Notes: a model not told the origin generated them from the sequence alone. DNA of 64,000 bases from Rhizobium oryzihabitans (GCF_010669145.1 NZ_CP048635.1:1558501-1622500), one strand, 5' to 3'; shown: positions 1 through 9,663, counted from the stretch's first letter. Made by a program: numbers and translations.

Positions 1-3000
1 TGGGCGTCTACTTCTACTATAAGGACGCAAACAACTACTACCGCTTCGCCATGGACGGCGAAACAAACCGCCGCCAGCTTGTAAAGGTCGCCGACGGAAA
101 GGCAGTCCTGCTTGCCGAGGTCAATGCAGGCACGCCCTATAATATGGATATCCCGCTGACTGTTGCCGTGGTCGGTGGCTCCATCAACGTCTTCATTGGC
201 GACAAGAACGTCTTCGGCGGCCCTGTCATGGATGCGACCGCTCCGCTTTCCGGCGGCACCGTCGGCGTCTATTCCAGTGGCCAGCGCGCTTCGGTTTTCG
301 ATGACATCGTCGTCACCAAGGCAGGCACGACCGCCAAGGCCGGCATTGATCAAAGAGCCTACGACATCGACGGCGACGGCAAGGCGTCCGTCACGCTCGA
401 CGCGTCGGGTTCTTTCGGGCCTGAGCAACTGACCGGCTTCGTCTGGACGGACCTCAAGGGCAATGTCGTCGCAACCGGCAAGACGGTTGATGTCGCCCTC
501 GATACAGGCGTCAACAAGCTGCTCCTGAAGGTTACAGCGGCAAATGGTTCCGTTTCGACGGACCGTATCGACGTCACGGTCGTGGACAGGACGAAAATCC
601 TTGTCGCCGAGGATTTCTCTTCGGCCGAGGCAATGGCTCGCTTCAAGATCGTCGACGAGGGCGAACTTGGCGGTATCGGACCGGACGGCAAGACGTCCGA
701 ATGGCTGATCTCCGATGGCAAGCTTCTTCAGACGACCGGGCTTGCTAGCCGCGAACTGATCTGGACCGGTGCAACTGCGGCTGACTACTGGCAGCGCGGC
801 TGGAGCCCGCTTGGCGATGGTGTCAACGTTCTGCGTCTTGGTACCTATGCACTGTTTAACGATCCGGCGGCGCTCGCCTGGACCGACTACGCCATCGAAG
901 CGACGATCCAGACGCCTGATAAGGACGGCCTCGGCTTCCTGTTCCGCTACAAGGACAGCAAGAACTACTACAAGCTCGAACTGGATGCCGACGGCATTCT
1001 CGACCGCAGTCCGAGAAACGGTGCCGGCAGCATCTTCAACCTCGTGCGCATGAAGAACGGCGTTGAGGAAATTCTGGCCCAGGTGCCGGGCAAATACGAG
1101 CCGGGTCAGGCAATGAAGCTTCGCGCCGAAGTCTCCGGCGACAAGATCACTGCCTTCCTCAATGATGAGGCGCTGTTTGCCTATCCGATCGGTGACCTCG
1201 AACTCGATGCAGGCACCTTCGGCCTTTACTCCTGGGGCAATGCGGGTCTGACCTTCGACAATCTGACGGTGGTTGACCTTAAATCCGGTCTCGATGCGGG
1301 CAAGACCCTCAACGGCGGCGGGGCAAACGACGTACTGACCGGAACCGATGCGGACGAGATGATCCTTGGCCAAGGCGGTAACGACAGGCTGTTCGGCAAC
1401 GGCGGCAATGATCGCCTTAGCGGTGACGATGGCGATGACGTGCTGAAGGGTGGCGCAGGACGCGACGCCTTGTCGGGCGGCAACGGCGACGACACGCTGT
1501 TTGGCGACGATGGCAACGATATCGTCTCCGGCGGTCTTGGTGACGACGTCATTGAAGGCGGCGCGGGCAACGACCTGCTCTTAGGCGGTGATGGTTCCGA
1601 TACCTACATCTACGGCCGTGGCGACGGTTCCGACGACATCATCGAGACCACGAGTGTGGCAGGCGACAAGGATGTGCTCGTGCTGGACGATATCGCCAGA
1701 AACGAAGCTGTTCTGCGCAAGTTCGGCGAAACCGTCGAAATCGAGTTTGCCAATGGCGAAAAACTCTCGCTGCGCAACCAGCTTTCTGGCGGCGGCATCG
1801 AACTGGTGTCTTTTGCAGATGGAACGCAGCTGAACCGCGATGGGATCGTCAAGGGTCTCGTCAACCGTGGTCCGGTCGCGGCGGCTGATACGCTTGCCGC
1901 GATCGATGAGGATGCCGCATCCTTCCTCATCTCCTTTGGCGCTCTGCTCGGCAATGACATGGACGCCGATCTCGACCGGTTGACGGTGACTGAAGTTTCC
2001 CTGGCTGCCGGTGGAACGGCGGTTCTGGAAGAAAATGGCATACGCTTCACTGCGGCGGCGGATTTCAACGGCAAGGCATCCTTCAGTTACAAGATCTCCG
2101 ACGGCCGCGGCGGTTCGAGCGAGGCAACGGCGAACTTCACCGTCAAGCCGGTCAACGATGCACCGGTTGCCGCTGCCATTGCCGCGAAAACGGATGAGGA
2201 TGTTGTTCTTAAGGGCAAGATCGTCGCTTCGGATATCGATGGCGACATGCTTTCCTACGCCATCAAGACGGGAGCCGCAGCGGCCAAGGGTGATGTCAAG
2301 ATCGACGCGGCGACCGGCGAATGGGTCTATACGCCGAACGCGAATGTCAACGGAACCGACAGCTTCACAGTCATCATTTCCGATAATAAGGGCGGCAGCG
2401 TTGAGAGCGTGGTCACCGTGACGATCGCTCCCGTCAACGATGCGCCTGTCTCCGTGGACGACCAGATCACCCTGGGTGAAAAGGATAACGCCTCCTTCGA
2501 TCTCGTCGCCAACGACACCGACGTGGAAGGCGACCGCCTGACGCTCGTAGGTGTAACCGTGATGGCGGTTGCCGGAATTGCCGTGACCAACGCACAGGCT
2601 GCTGCGGCCTTCTCGGTCGTGGATGGCAAGCTGGTTGTCGATCCCTCATCCGCTTTTGCGGCGCTGCAGGACGACCAGCAGGCAACCGTGACGCTCAGCT
2701 ATACGGTTCGTGATGCAAATGGTGGCGAAGCCAAGGGTATCACGACTGTGAAGGTGGACGGATATACCGAGTATACCATCGTGGAAGGCACTGGCAGCAA
2801 CGATGTGCTGGTGGCGGGCGACGGCAAGGACATGCTCGACGGCGATGCCGGCGACGACACCCTGCTCGCCGGCGGTGGCAACGACATGGTGGATGCCGGT
2901 GCTGGCAATGACCGCGTGGTTGCCGGTGATGGCAATGACATCGTCGAGGGCGGTTCCGGCAACGATGTGCTGATGGGCGGCGCAGACAATGACGCACTTC

Positions 3001-3344
3001 ACGGCGGTGCTGGTAACGACACGCTGAACGGCGGTTCCGGCAACGACACGCTGAATGGCGGCGCGGGCAATGATGTCTTGACCGGTGGTAGCGGCGGGGA
3101 CACCTTTGTCTTCGCAGCCGGCAGCGGCCGTGATGTGGTGACGGACTTCCAGGCCGGTGCCGAGGGCACGGATGTCGTACAGCTCTCCAAGGATGTCTTC
3201 GCCGATTATCAGGCGCTCATCGCCTCCGGCTCCTTCACCGACGGAGAAAACGGTGCGCAGATCGCCTTCAAGGACGGATCGTCCATCACCTTTGATGGAG
3301 TGAAGACCGAGCAGTTCGCGATCGACGATTTCCGCTTCGCCTGA
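1..3344 (+). CDS. Large RTX/VCBS-repeat secreted protein, 3' part (type I secretion substrate)
   Basis: The frame is open to the window edge (first full codon at 3), so the true start lies outside; about 1113 residues are visible. In order: the end of a LamG/concanavalin-like domain (phrase DANNYYRF), a PKD-like beta domain ending near residue 190, a second LamG-like domain (about 200-430; KDSKNYYKLELD), a block of GGxGxD nonapeptides (nt about 1315-1600), two or three cadherin/VCBS-type domains (VNRGPVAAADT, VNDAPVA, VNDAPVS), a second GGxGxD block (nt about 2775-3105), and a serralysin-like C-terminus ending in DDFRFA. GGxGxD repeats fold into calcium-bound parallel beta-rolls, and an uncleaved C-terminal signal drives type I export. 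The exporter follows directly. No catalytic motif is visible, so it may be an adhesin, a surface or matrix protein, or a polysaccharide-active enzyme whose catalytic part is upstream. Confidence 0.9.
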   Translation, partial: GVYFYYKDANNYYRFAMDGETNRRQLVKVADGKAVLLAEVNAGTPYNMDIPLTVAVVGGSINVFIGDKNVFGGPVMDATAPLSGGTVGVYSSGQRASVFDDIVVTKAGTTAKAGIDQRAYDIDGDGKASVTLDASGSFGPEQLTGFVWTDLKGNVVATGKTVDVALDTGVNKLLLKVTAANGSVSTDRIDVTVVDRTKILVAEDFSSAEAMARFKIVDEGELGGIGPDGKTSEWLISDGKLLQTTGLASRELIWTGATAADYWQRGWSPLGDGVNVLRLGTYALFNDPAALAWTDYAIEATIQTPDKDGLGFLFRYKDSKNYYKLELDADGILDRSPRNGAGSIFNLVRMKNGVEEILAQVPGKYEPGQAMKLRAEVSGDKITAFLNDEALFAYPIGDLELDAGTFGLYSWGNAGLTFDNLTVVDLKSGLDAGKTLNGGGANDVLTGTDADEMILGQGGNDRLFGNGGNDRLSGDDGDDVLKGGAGRDALSGGNGDDTLFGDDGNDIVSGGLGDDVIEGGAGNDLLLGGDGSDTYIYGRGDGSDDIIETTSVAGDKDVLVLDDIARNEAVLRKFGETVEIEFANGEKLSLRNQLSGGGIELVSFADGTQLNRDGIVKGLVNRGPVAAADTLAAIDEDAASFLISFGALLGNDMDADLDRLTVTEVSLAAGGTAVLEENGIRFTAAADFNGKASFSYKISDGRGGSSEATANFTVKPVNDAPVAAAIAAKTDEDVVLKGKIVASDIDGDMLSYAIKTGAAAAKGDVKIDAATGEWVYTPNANVNGTDSFTVIISDNKGGSVESVVTVTIAPVNDAPVSVDDQITLGEKDNASFDLVANDTDVEGDRLTLVGVTVMAVAGIAVTNAQAAAAFSVVDGKLVVDPSSAFAALQDDQQATVTLSYTVRDANGGEAKGITTVKVDGYTEYTIVEGTGSNDVLVAGDGKDMLDGDAGDDTLLAGGGNDMVDAGAGNDRVVAGDGNDIVEGGSGNDVLMGGADNDALHGGAGNDTLNGGSGNDTLNGGAGNDVLTGGSGGDTFVFAAGSGRDVVTDFQAGAEGTDVVQLSKDVFADYQALIASGSFTDGENGAQIAFKDGSSITFDGVKTEQFAIDDFRFA
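1315..1600 (+). repeat. First RTX (GGxGxD) nonapeptide block inside the secreted protein
   Basis: Protein-level tandem repeats of the form GGxGxDxLx (for example GGNDRLFGN, GDDVLKGGAG) are encoded here. The DNA repeats are degenerate, so this is a calcium-binding protein repeat and not a DNA satellite. A second block lies at about 2775-3105, separated from this one by the cadherin/VCBS-like domains. Confidence 0.85.
2775..3105 (+). repeat. Second RTX (GGxGxD) nonapeptide block inside the secreted protein
   Basis: A longer run of GGxGxD units (GGAGNDTLNG and similar) lies just before the C-terminal secretion region. This is the position expected for type I substrates, where calcium-driven folding outside the cell helps complete export. 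Confidence 0.85.
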
Positions 3345-3350
3345 CCCACA

Positions 3351-3380
3351 AAGGGCGCATCCTTCGGGATGCGCCTTTTT
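3351..3380 (+). terminator. Rho-independent terminator after the RTX gene
   Basis: Perfect 9-bp stem (3354-3362 with 3367-3375) closed by a C(TTCG)G tetraloop and followed by five T. It begins only 7 bases after the stop codon. It should separate the substrate transcript from the exporter genes, which start at 3454. Confidence 0.9.
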
Positions 3381-3453
3381 CACGTTCGCGGGCACCTGAC
3401 ACCGGCATGTTACCGCCGGCCGTTACCGCCCCGATCTCAACGGATTAGTAAAA

Positions 3454-5205
3454 ATGCGTTATAATTCCGCCAACAATAATGTCCGCCAGATCAGGGGCGT
3501 GTTCGCCGGCTGCACAGGCGCCTTCATTGGCATCGGCCTGCTGAGCGCTCTGGTCAATATTCTCTATCTCACCGGTTCGTTGTTCATGATGGAGGTCTAT
3601 GATCGGGTGTTGCCGAGCCGAAGCCTGCCGACGCTGGTGGCGCTGTTTGGCATCGTCGTCGTGCTTTATGCGTTTCAGGGTCTGTTCGACGGTTTGCGCG
3701 GGCGTTTGCTGGTGCGCATTTCCGACCGTCTGGATCAGGTGCTGTCCTCCAAGGTTTACGATGCGATGATCGGCCTTCAGCTGCGCCTGCCTGTCAGCGG
3801 CCGTCAGGCCCAGCCGCTTCGCGATCTCGATACGATCCGCTCGTTCCTGTCGGGAAGCGGGCCGACCGCGCTTTTTGACCTGCCCTGGCTGCCTTTTTAC
3901 ATCGCCATTTGTTTCGCCTTCCATTTCTGGCTCGGCGTCACCGCACTTGCCGGCGCCGCCATTCTCACGGTCTTCACATTGATGACGGAACTGGTGTCGC
4001 GGCATCCCGTGGAAGAAGCGGCGCGGCACTCCTCCAAACGTAACCGGCTGGCTGAAACCAGCCGCCGGAACGCCGATATCATCGCCGTCATGGGAATGGC
4101 GCCTTTCCTGCGGGAACGCTGGCAGGCGGATAACCGCGCATTTGTTCGCGAGCAGCGGTCGGCAAGCGATGTCTCCTCCGGTTTCGGGGTGGCCAGCAAG
4201 GTGCTGCGCATGCTGCTGCAATCCGGCATTCTGGCTGTCGGTGCCTGGCTCGTCATCAACGAGCAGGCGACGCCCGGCATCATCATCGCCGGTTCGATCC
4301 TCTCGGCACGGGCGCTTGCGCCGGTCGATCTCGCCATTGCCAACTGGAAGGGTTTCATCGCGGCGCGGCAAAGCCGCCGACGTCTTGAAAAAACGCTGGC
4401 GCTGCTGCCCGATACCGCCGCCCGCATGGACCTGCCCGCACCGCATGCCCTTTTGTCGGTCGAGCGTGTCGGCGCCATCCCGCCGGAAGCGGATGAGCCG
4501 GTGTTGCAGGACATCGCCTTTACGCTTGCGGCTGGCAGCGGCCTCGGCGTGATCGGGGCGAGCGGCTCGGGCAAGAGTTCGCTGGCGCGGTTGCTTGTCG
4601 GCCTCTGGCGGCCGTTCAAAGGTGCGATCCGGCTGGACGGCGCGACACTCGACCAATGGCCGGCCGCCGCCTTGGCGCGCCACATCGGTTATATGCCACA
4701 ATCGATAGAACTGCTGGACGGCACGATCGCCGAAAACATCGCTTCCTTCGATCCGGAAGCGACGTCGGGCAAGATCATCGCGGCGGCGCGCAGCGCGCGA
4801 ATCCACGATCTCGTCGTCAGCCTGCCGGATGGCTATTCCACCGAAGTTGGTGAAACCGGACGGCAATTGTCCGCGGGGCAGAAGCAGCGGATCGCGCTTG
4901 CGAGGGCGCTTTACGGCGATCCCTTCCTCGTTGTGCTCGACGAGCCGAATTCCAATCTCGATTCCGAGGGTGAGGATGCGCTGACCGCGGCCATTCTCGG
5001 GGTTCGCGAGCGCGGTGGCGTCGCCGTCATCATCGCCCACCGGCCGAGCGCGCTCTATGCCGTGGACAAGGTGCTGATGATCACCGATGGCCGGCAGCAG
5101 GCTTTCGGACCCAAGGAGGAGGTGCTGGCCAAGGTGCTTCGCCCTGTCGGTGGCATGGCCGGTGCTCTCAAGGTCGTGCAGGGCGCAGAAACAGGAAAGG
5201 CATAA
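3454..5205 (+). CDS. Type I secretion ABC transporter, PrtD/PrsD family
   Basis: 583-residue inner-membrane exporter: an N-terminal half with several hydrophobic helices, then an ATPase domain with Walker A GASGSGKSS (about residue 370), the ABC signature LSAGQKQ and Walker B VVLDEPNSNLD followed by a switch His in IIAHRP. There is no N-terminal C39-peptidase-like domain of HlyB length, which matches the PrtD/AprD/PrsD branch that exports RTX proteins. It energises export of the preceding RTX protein. The adaptor gene begins 3 bases after its stop, so the two are co-transcribed. Rhizobial PrsDE systems often export several substrates, so other clients elsewhere are possible. Confidence 0.92.
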   Translation: MRYNSANNNVRQIRGVFAGCTGAFIGIGLLSALVNILYLTGSLFMMEVYDRVLPSRSLPTLVALFGIVVVLYAFQGLFDGLRGRLLVRISDRLDQVLSSKVYDAMIGLQLRLPVSGRQAQPLRDLDTIRSFLSGSGPTALFDLPWLPFYIAICFAFHFWLGVTALAGAAILTVFTLMTELVSRHPVEEAARHSSKRNRLAETSRRNADIIAVMGMAPFLRERWQADNRAFVREQRSASDVSSGFGVASKVLRMLLQSGILAVGAWLVINEQATPGIIIAGSILSARALAPVDLAIANWKGFIAARQSRRRLEKTLALLPDTAARMDLPAPHALLSVERVGAIPPEADEPVLQDIAFTLAAGSGLGVIGASGSGKSSLARLLVGLWRPFKGAIRLDGATLDQWPAAALARHIGYMPQSIELLDGTIAENIASFDPEATSGKIIAAARSARIHDLVVSLPDGYSTEVGETGRQLSAGQKQRIALARALYGDPFLVVLDEPNSNLDSEGEDALTAAILGVRERGGVAVIIAHRPSALYAVDKVLMITDGRQQAFGPKEEVLAKVLRPVGGMAGALKVVQGAETGKA

Positions 5206-5208
5206 GAG

Positions 5209-6513
5209 ATGGACGAATGGCAGTCACTCAAACGCTCGATCCGCAGCCATCTTCTTGTCGGTGCGCTCGGATTTCTAACTTTGATCGGCCTGTTCGGCGG
5301 TTGGGCCGTCGGCACAGAAATCGTCGGCGCGGTCATCGCTCAGGGTTCGCTGGTGGTGGAAACAAGCCTTAAAAAAGTACAGCATCCGGTGGGCGGCGTT
5401 GTCAGCGAGCTGATGGTGCGAGACGGCGACCGGGTGAAGGCCGGTGACGTGGTGATGCGCATCGATGCGACGATGACCAGGGCAAACCTCGCCATCATCG
5501 TCAAAAGCCTCGATCAGTTCATCGCCCGCAGGGCGAGGCTTGAAAGCGAGCGCGACCGGGTCGGCAAGGTGGTTTTCCCACAGGTGCTTCTCAACAAAAT
5601 AGGCGATGCTGAGATCGCCGCGATGATGAGCGCCGAGCAGCGTCTTTACGAGGACCGCAGGGCCGTTCGTGAAAGCAAGAAACGTCAGCTCGAACAGCGG
5701 GTTCGGCAGCTTCGCGATGAAATAGCGGGCATGGACGCCGAGCGTGCGGCGAATTTCCGCGAGCAGGGCATGGTCGATGACGAGTTGACCCGGTTTCGTT
5801 CCCTGCATGACAGGGGCCTGATGGAAAAAAGCCGGCTCAGCACGCTGGAACGGCAGGCCACGGATATCGAAGGCGATATCGGCCGGTTGATGGCCGGCAT
5901 TGCCGGGGTTGAAGCGAAAATCAGCGAGACGTCTCTGCAGATCATCCAGATCGACGAGCAATGGTCAGAAGAAGTCGGTTCGGATCTGCGCGAGATGGAC
6001 GCCCGCATCGGCGAATATGTCGAGCGCCGGGTGGCGGCGGAAGACCAGTTAAAGCGCGTCGATATCATCGCGCCGCAGGATGGTGTCGTACATCAGCTGG
6101 CGGTCCACACGGTCGGCGGCGTCGTCGCTCCCGGTGAGCAGATCATGATGATCGTGCCGGAGGTCGATAAACTCGTGGTCGAGGCGAAAGTCGCGCCGCA
6201 GGATATCGACCAGATTTACTATGGTCAGGCGACGAACCTGCGTTTTTCCGCATTCAACCAGAAAACGACGCCGGAAATCAACGGAACGGTGGAACGCATT
6301 TCGGCCGATGTGACGGTCGATACGCGGACAGGGACGAATTATTATATCGTGCGTGTTGCCACCTCGCAGGAGCAGATAAAGCGGCTCGGGGAATTTACCC
6401 TGATGCCCGGCATGCCGGTTGAAGCCTTCATCACCACCGGTGAGCGAAGCGTTTTGTCGTATTTCCTCAAACCCCTGCTCGATCAGGCCAATCGCACGTT
6501 CCGTGAGGCCTGA
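5209..6513 (+). CDS. HlyD-family membrane fusion protein of type I secretion (PrtE/PrsE-like)
   Basis: 434 residues: one N-terminal membrane segment (about residues 17-37), a short barrel/lipoyl half motif (VQHPVGGVVSELMVRDGDRVKAGDVV), a long charged alpha-helical hairpin (about 95-290), the second lipoyl half (IIAPQDGVVHQLAVHTVGG) and a C-terminal beta-barrel domain. It bridges the ABC exporter to an outer-membrane TolC channel, which is not encoded in this window. The start ATG lies 3 bases after the stop of the ABC gene. Confidence 0.92.
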   Translation: MDEWQSLKRSIRSHLLVGALGFLTLIGLFGGWAVGTEIVGAVIAQGSLVVETSLKKVQHPVGGVVSELMVRDGDRVKAGDVVMRIDATMTRANLAIIVKSLDQFIARRARLESERDRVGKVVFPQVLLNKIGDAEIAAMMSAEQRLYEDRRAVRESKKRQLEQRVRQLRDEIAGMDAERAANFREQGMVDDELTRFRSLHDRGLMEKSRLSTLERQATDIEGDIGRLMAGIAGVEAKISETSLQIIQIDEQWSEEVGSDLREMDARIGEYVERRVAAEDQLKRVDIIAPQDGVVHQLAVHTVGGVVAPGEQIMMIVPEVDKLVVEAKVAPQDIDQIYYGQATNLRFSAFNQKTTPEINGTVERISADVTVDTRTGTNYYIVRVATSQEQIKRLGEFTLMPGMPVEAFITTGERSVLSYFLKPLLDQANRTFREA

Positions 6514-6878
6514 CGCCTTCCAGAGTTCGGTGCGGGCAAAAGCGTGTTGCGGGAAGGAAGGGTTGGCGGGAACGTCGTGCCCTTTCTTCCCGCAGCAGTG
6601 CTAGGGGTCGTTAAATAGACCGAAACTCCGTTCCCGCAGTCGTGGGGACGCCCTCACAGCTCCATTGTCTGCGTGCTTGAAATCGTCGTTATCTACTGGG
6701 GCTGAAAATGACCCCGCTTGTGGAGAAGGGGTCGGTGACACAACCTGTTACGGAAAACAGAGCCTTCGGGATTTGCTCGCAAAACAAAACGCCGTGCATC
6801 CTTCGGGGCGCACGGCGCTCTCATTAATGGAACCGGCTCTCCGTTATCCCGGGACCCGGTTCCGTCTATTTCACAGCA
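6514..6878. other. Intergenic region between convergent type I secretion and phoX genes
   Basis: 365 bases with no convincing gene: the short open frames lack database-like composition and good ribosome sites. It holds a minus-strand terminator (6781-6817) and another inverted repeat (8-bp arms 6829-6836 and 6856-6863, GGAACCGG/CCGGTTCC) without a T tract. No terminator with a T run was seen for the plus-strand exporter genes. Confidence 0.6.
6781..6817 (-). terminator. Probable terminator of phoX
   Basis: Arms 6790-6797 and 6810-6817 form a perfect 8-bp stem. Read on the minus strand the stem is followed by a T-rich tail (TTTTGTTTT, 6781-6789). It lies about 60 bases past the phoX stop codon. 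Confidence 0.7.
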
Positions 6879-8792
6879 TCAACCGATCTGTGCGTTGTCG
6901 TCACGCTTGATGGCGATGACGGTCGAGCGTGGCAGCTTGCCTTCGCCATCCGGGAAGGGGGCGTCGGGGTGCTGGATGCCGACGAAGTGGGTGCGCTTGT
7001 CGCCGGACCATGTCTGGCCGGTGACTTCGGAACCCTTCGGCGCGGTCAGGAAGCGCTCGATACGGCCGGTGGCCGGATCGCCCGCCAGCATCTGGTTGTT
7101 GCCCTGGCCAGCGAAGTTGCCTTCATTGCTGTCTTCGCCATCGGTCTGGATCCAGAGGAGACCAGTCGAGTCGAACATCATGCCGTCAGGCGAGTTGAAC
7201 ATGTTGCCTTCGTTGATGTTCGAGGAGCCGGCAAAGGCGTCCTTGTGAACGGAAGGGTTGCCGGCCATGCAGAACAGGTCCCACTTGAACTTGCTGTCCG
7301 CATGGTCGTCATTTTCCGGATACCAGCGCACGATCTGGCCGTATTCGTTCTTTTCGCGCGGGTTGGCGGCATTGGTGGCCATGGCGTCGCCGCCGGCATT
7401 GGCACGCAGCTTGCCATCCTTCATTTCGCCGCGGCGGCTGTTGTTGGTCAGCGCGCAATAGGCTTCGATGGCGACCGGGTTGATGGCGACCCATTCCGGA
7501 CGGTCCATGGTGGTTGCGCCCACCTTGGAAGCGGCCTGACGGGTGAAGACGCAGATCTCATCGATCTTCATGCCAGTGGTTTCAGGTGTCAGAGCCACCC
7601 ATTCGCCGGCGCCGTCATCGGCGAACTTGGCGACGTGGAGCGTGCCTTCGTCGAGCAGTTTCGAGGTGTCGCCACCCGGAACATAAATGCCGTTGGAGAC
7701 GAATTTGTAGAGGAATTCGCCACGCTCGTCGTCACCCATGTAAACGACGACACGGCCGTCACGGGCAATCACCACAGCGGCGTTCTCGTGCTTGATGCGG
7801 CCAAGCGCGGTGCGCTTGATCGGGGTGGAGGAGGCGTCCGAAGGATCGATCTCGACCACGTAGCCGGCGCGGCGCGGCTCGTTCGGGTTCTTGGCAACGT
7901 CGAAACGCGCGTCGAATTTCTCATAGGCATAACGGGTCTCGGCGACGATGCCGTAACGCTTGTAATCGTCAGGCAGCTTGAAGGCGGCGTCCGCGGTGCC
8001 GAAATAGCCGTTGAAGTTTTCTTCGCAGGTGAGGTAGGTGCCCCAGGGCGTGCGGCCGGCGCCGCAATTATTGAAGGTCCCGAGACAGTCGATGCCGTTC
8101 GGATCGGCGGCTGTCTTGACGAGGTCGGAGCCGGCGGCCGGGCCGGAAAGCTTCATCGGCGTGTTGTGGTGGATACGGCGGTTGAACGGGCTGTCGAGAA
8201 CGATTTCCCAGCCTTCGGTGCCTTCCGCGACTTCCATGACGGTGACGCCCTGCATGTTCTGCAGGATTTTCACGTCGTCGGCCGTCTTCGGGTTGCCTTT
8301 CTCAGCGTGCGGCAGGTTGGTTTCCGGGTTCACATATTCATGGTTGACGGCGATCAGCTGATGAGCGCCGACCATGAACAGTTCCATGCCGTCGGTGTTT
8401 TCGCCAAAGACCTTGTCGGAATTCTCAACGCTGACGCCCTTGGCCGGATCGACATCGGGAACGTTGGAAAACAGCGGCTGACCCCATTTGGCAACCGGCT
8501 TCCAGCTGTAGCCTTCGGGCACATGGATGGTGTGGTCCGTCGCGGCAGCAACCGGCTTGAAGGGGAAGCGGCCGGCGGCTGCCTCCTGCGCTTCGGCCGA
8601 AGTGCTGGTCATCAGGTTGCCGAGCGTGCCCATGGCGGCTGCGGCCGAGCCGAAGGCAAGCACGCCGCCGAGAAAGCCTCGGCGGGAAATCGCGGTTTCG
8701 ACAACGCGGTCGAAATCGGTTTCGGCCGGCGGCGGGTTTTGCAGTTCGTCCCATTCGTCCCAGGACAATTTGCTTGTATCGATGTCGGTCAT
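6879..8792 (-). CDS. phoX: PhoX-family (DUF839) phosphatase, Tat-exported
   Basis: 637 residues from the preferred ATG at 8792, which has GGTGGAG just upstream; an in-frame ATG at 8825 has no comparable site. A twin-arginine signal follows (SRRGFLGG, then a hydrophobic run to TSAEA), so the enzyme should be exported folded to the periplasm. The family hallmark around CGAGRTPWGTYLTCEENFNGYFG and later acidic clusters (EIDPSD, YMGDDERGEF) mark it as a PhoX-type, calcium- and iron-dependent alkaline phosphatase acting on phosphomonoesters. It is a single-gene unit with its own terminator; no functional link to the siderophore genes upstream is evident. A weak PhoB half-site only is visible upstream. 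Confidence 0.88.
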   Translation of the reverse strand: MTDIDTSKLSWDEWDELQNPPPAETDFDRVVETAISRRGFLGGVLAFGSAAAAMGTLGNLMTSTSAEAQEAAAGRFPFKPVAAATDHTIHVPEGYSWKPVAKWGQPLFSNVPDVDPAKGVSVENSDKVFGENTDGMELFMVGAHQLIAVNHEYVNPETNLPHAEKGNPKTADDVKILQNMQGVTVMEVAEGTEGWEIVLDSPFNRRIHHNTPMKLSGPAAGSDLVKTAADPNGIDCLGTFNNCGAGRTPWGTYLTCEENFNGYFGTADAAFKLPDDYKRYGIVAETRYAYEKFDARFDVAKNPNEPRRAGYVVEIDPSDASSTPIKRTALGRIKHENAAVVIARDGRVVVYMGDDERGEFLYKFVSNGIYVPGGDTSKLLDEGTLHVAKFADDGAGEWVALTPETTGMKIDEICVFTRQAASKVGATTMDRPEWVAINPVAIEAYCALTNNSRRGEMKDGKLRANAGGDAMATNAANPREKNEYGQIVRWYPENDDHADSKFKWDLFCMAGNPSVHKDAFAGSSNINEGNMFNSPDGMMFDSTGLLWIQTDGEDSNEGNFAGQGNNQMLAGDPATGRIERFLTAPKGSEVTGQTWSGDKRTHFVGIQHPDAPFPDGEGKLPRSTVIAIKRDDNAQIG

Positions 8793-8919
8793 AGTCTGTC
8801 TCCACCGTTGCTTGTTTGGAATCATTCCAGCAAGGTGCCTACCGTCTCAATATTTCATGCGAATGACGGGAAGGGCAGTGGAACTGGTCATTTTCCCTTC
8901 AACGAGGCCGCTTTCTTCG

Positions 8920-9633
8920 TTAGCGCCCGATCATGATGCGGGTGACGAGAAAGCCGTCGAAGCGGCAGAAACGGAAGGGAATCTCCGTTCCCCTGTGCCA
9001 TTCACCGCCTATGTCGGCGGTCAGCCGCAGAGAGGCCGAGCCGTTGTCGTCTAAGCCGGATAGTTCGGCCGCGTCGAAAAAGAAAAAACGTTTCACTGTC
9101 GGATAAAGCGCCTTGAACAGGCTTTCCTTGGCCGAAAAGATCAAGCCGGTCATGAAGGGATCGATGTCATTCCCGAGGCTGTGGCGTTCGTTTGCCGTCA
9201 GGGCCTGCGCGGCGATATCGCCGGCCTCCTCCTCGGTTAGGAGTCTTTCAATATCGATGCCGATGCCACAGAACCGCTCGGAAGAGCCGACAATGGCAAT
9301 CGCCCGTTCATGGCTGTGGGAAATCGCGCCGATCACGCCTTCTGGCCAGATCGGCGCGCGGTCCTCTCCCATGCCTGGAAAGGCGGCGCGGCCGGTGAGG
9401 CGGCGGATGGCTTCTGCCGCGCATCTGCGCCCGGCGACGAATTCCGCCTTGCGTCTGGGCACGGCGCGCAAAAGCTGCGGCGGCAGGGGAGGGACCCTGC
9501 CGCCGCACCCTTCGTCGGCGCTGTAATGAAGGGTGACGCAATGGCAATCGCATCTGCCATCCGGCCAAGGCCAGATGGCCTCGGGTGGATCGCCGGAAAC
9601 GGCTTCGCGGTGAAACGCCGGTGCAACTGCCAT
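8920..9633 (-). CDS. 4'-phosphopantetheinyl transferase, EntD/VibD-like
   Basis: 237 residues from ATG 9633, chosen because GGAGGTGACG lies directly upstream; TTG 9651 and ATG 9648 are weaker alternatives. The magnesium/CoA-binding motifs of the Sfp/EntD superfamily are present: GIGIDIERL and FSAKESLFKALYP. It should transfer phosphopantetheine to the serine of the carrier domains of this cluster: EntB ArCP, the stand-alone ArCP at 23335-23568 and the NRPS PCP. It is the last gene of the entCEBA operon, 30 bases downstream of entA. Confidence 0.92.
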   Translation of the reverse strand: MAVAPAFHREAVSGDPPEAIWPWPDGRCDCHCVTLHYSADEGCGGRVPPLPPQLLRAVPRRKAEFVAGRRCAAEAIRRLTGRAAFPGMGEDRAPIWPEGVIGAISHSHERAIAIVGSSERFCGIGIDIERLLTEEEAGDIAAQALTANERHSLGNDIDPFMTGLIFSAKESLFKALYPTVKRFFFFDAAELSGLDDNGSASLRLTADIGGEWHRGTEIPFRFCRFDGFLVTRIMIGR

Positions 9634-9663
9634 ATCCGTCACCTCCATCAAGCGGACCGATGT

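Noticed and set aside
1315..1600. DNA repeats that could be taken for a CRISPR or satellite array
   Set aside because: Period and sequence follow the GGxGxD protein repeat within an open frame; there are no conserved direct repeats with unique spacers.
6829..6863. Second terminator in the 6.5-6.9 kb gap
   Set aside because: Arms pair over 8 bp, but the 19-base loop and lack of a T tract on either strand make it weak; it is mentioned only in the intergenic entry.
8826..8919. PhoB box upstream of phoX
   Set aside because: Only one imperfect half-site (CCGTCAT) was seen on the minus strand, without a second half at 11-base spacing.
6969..8936. Long plus-strand frame antisense to phoX
   Set aside because: Mirror of the phoX codon bias; the translated product has no recognisable domain and phoX has clear motifs and a Tat signal.
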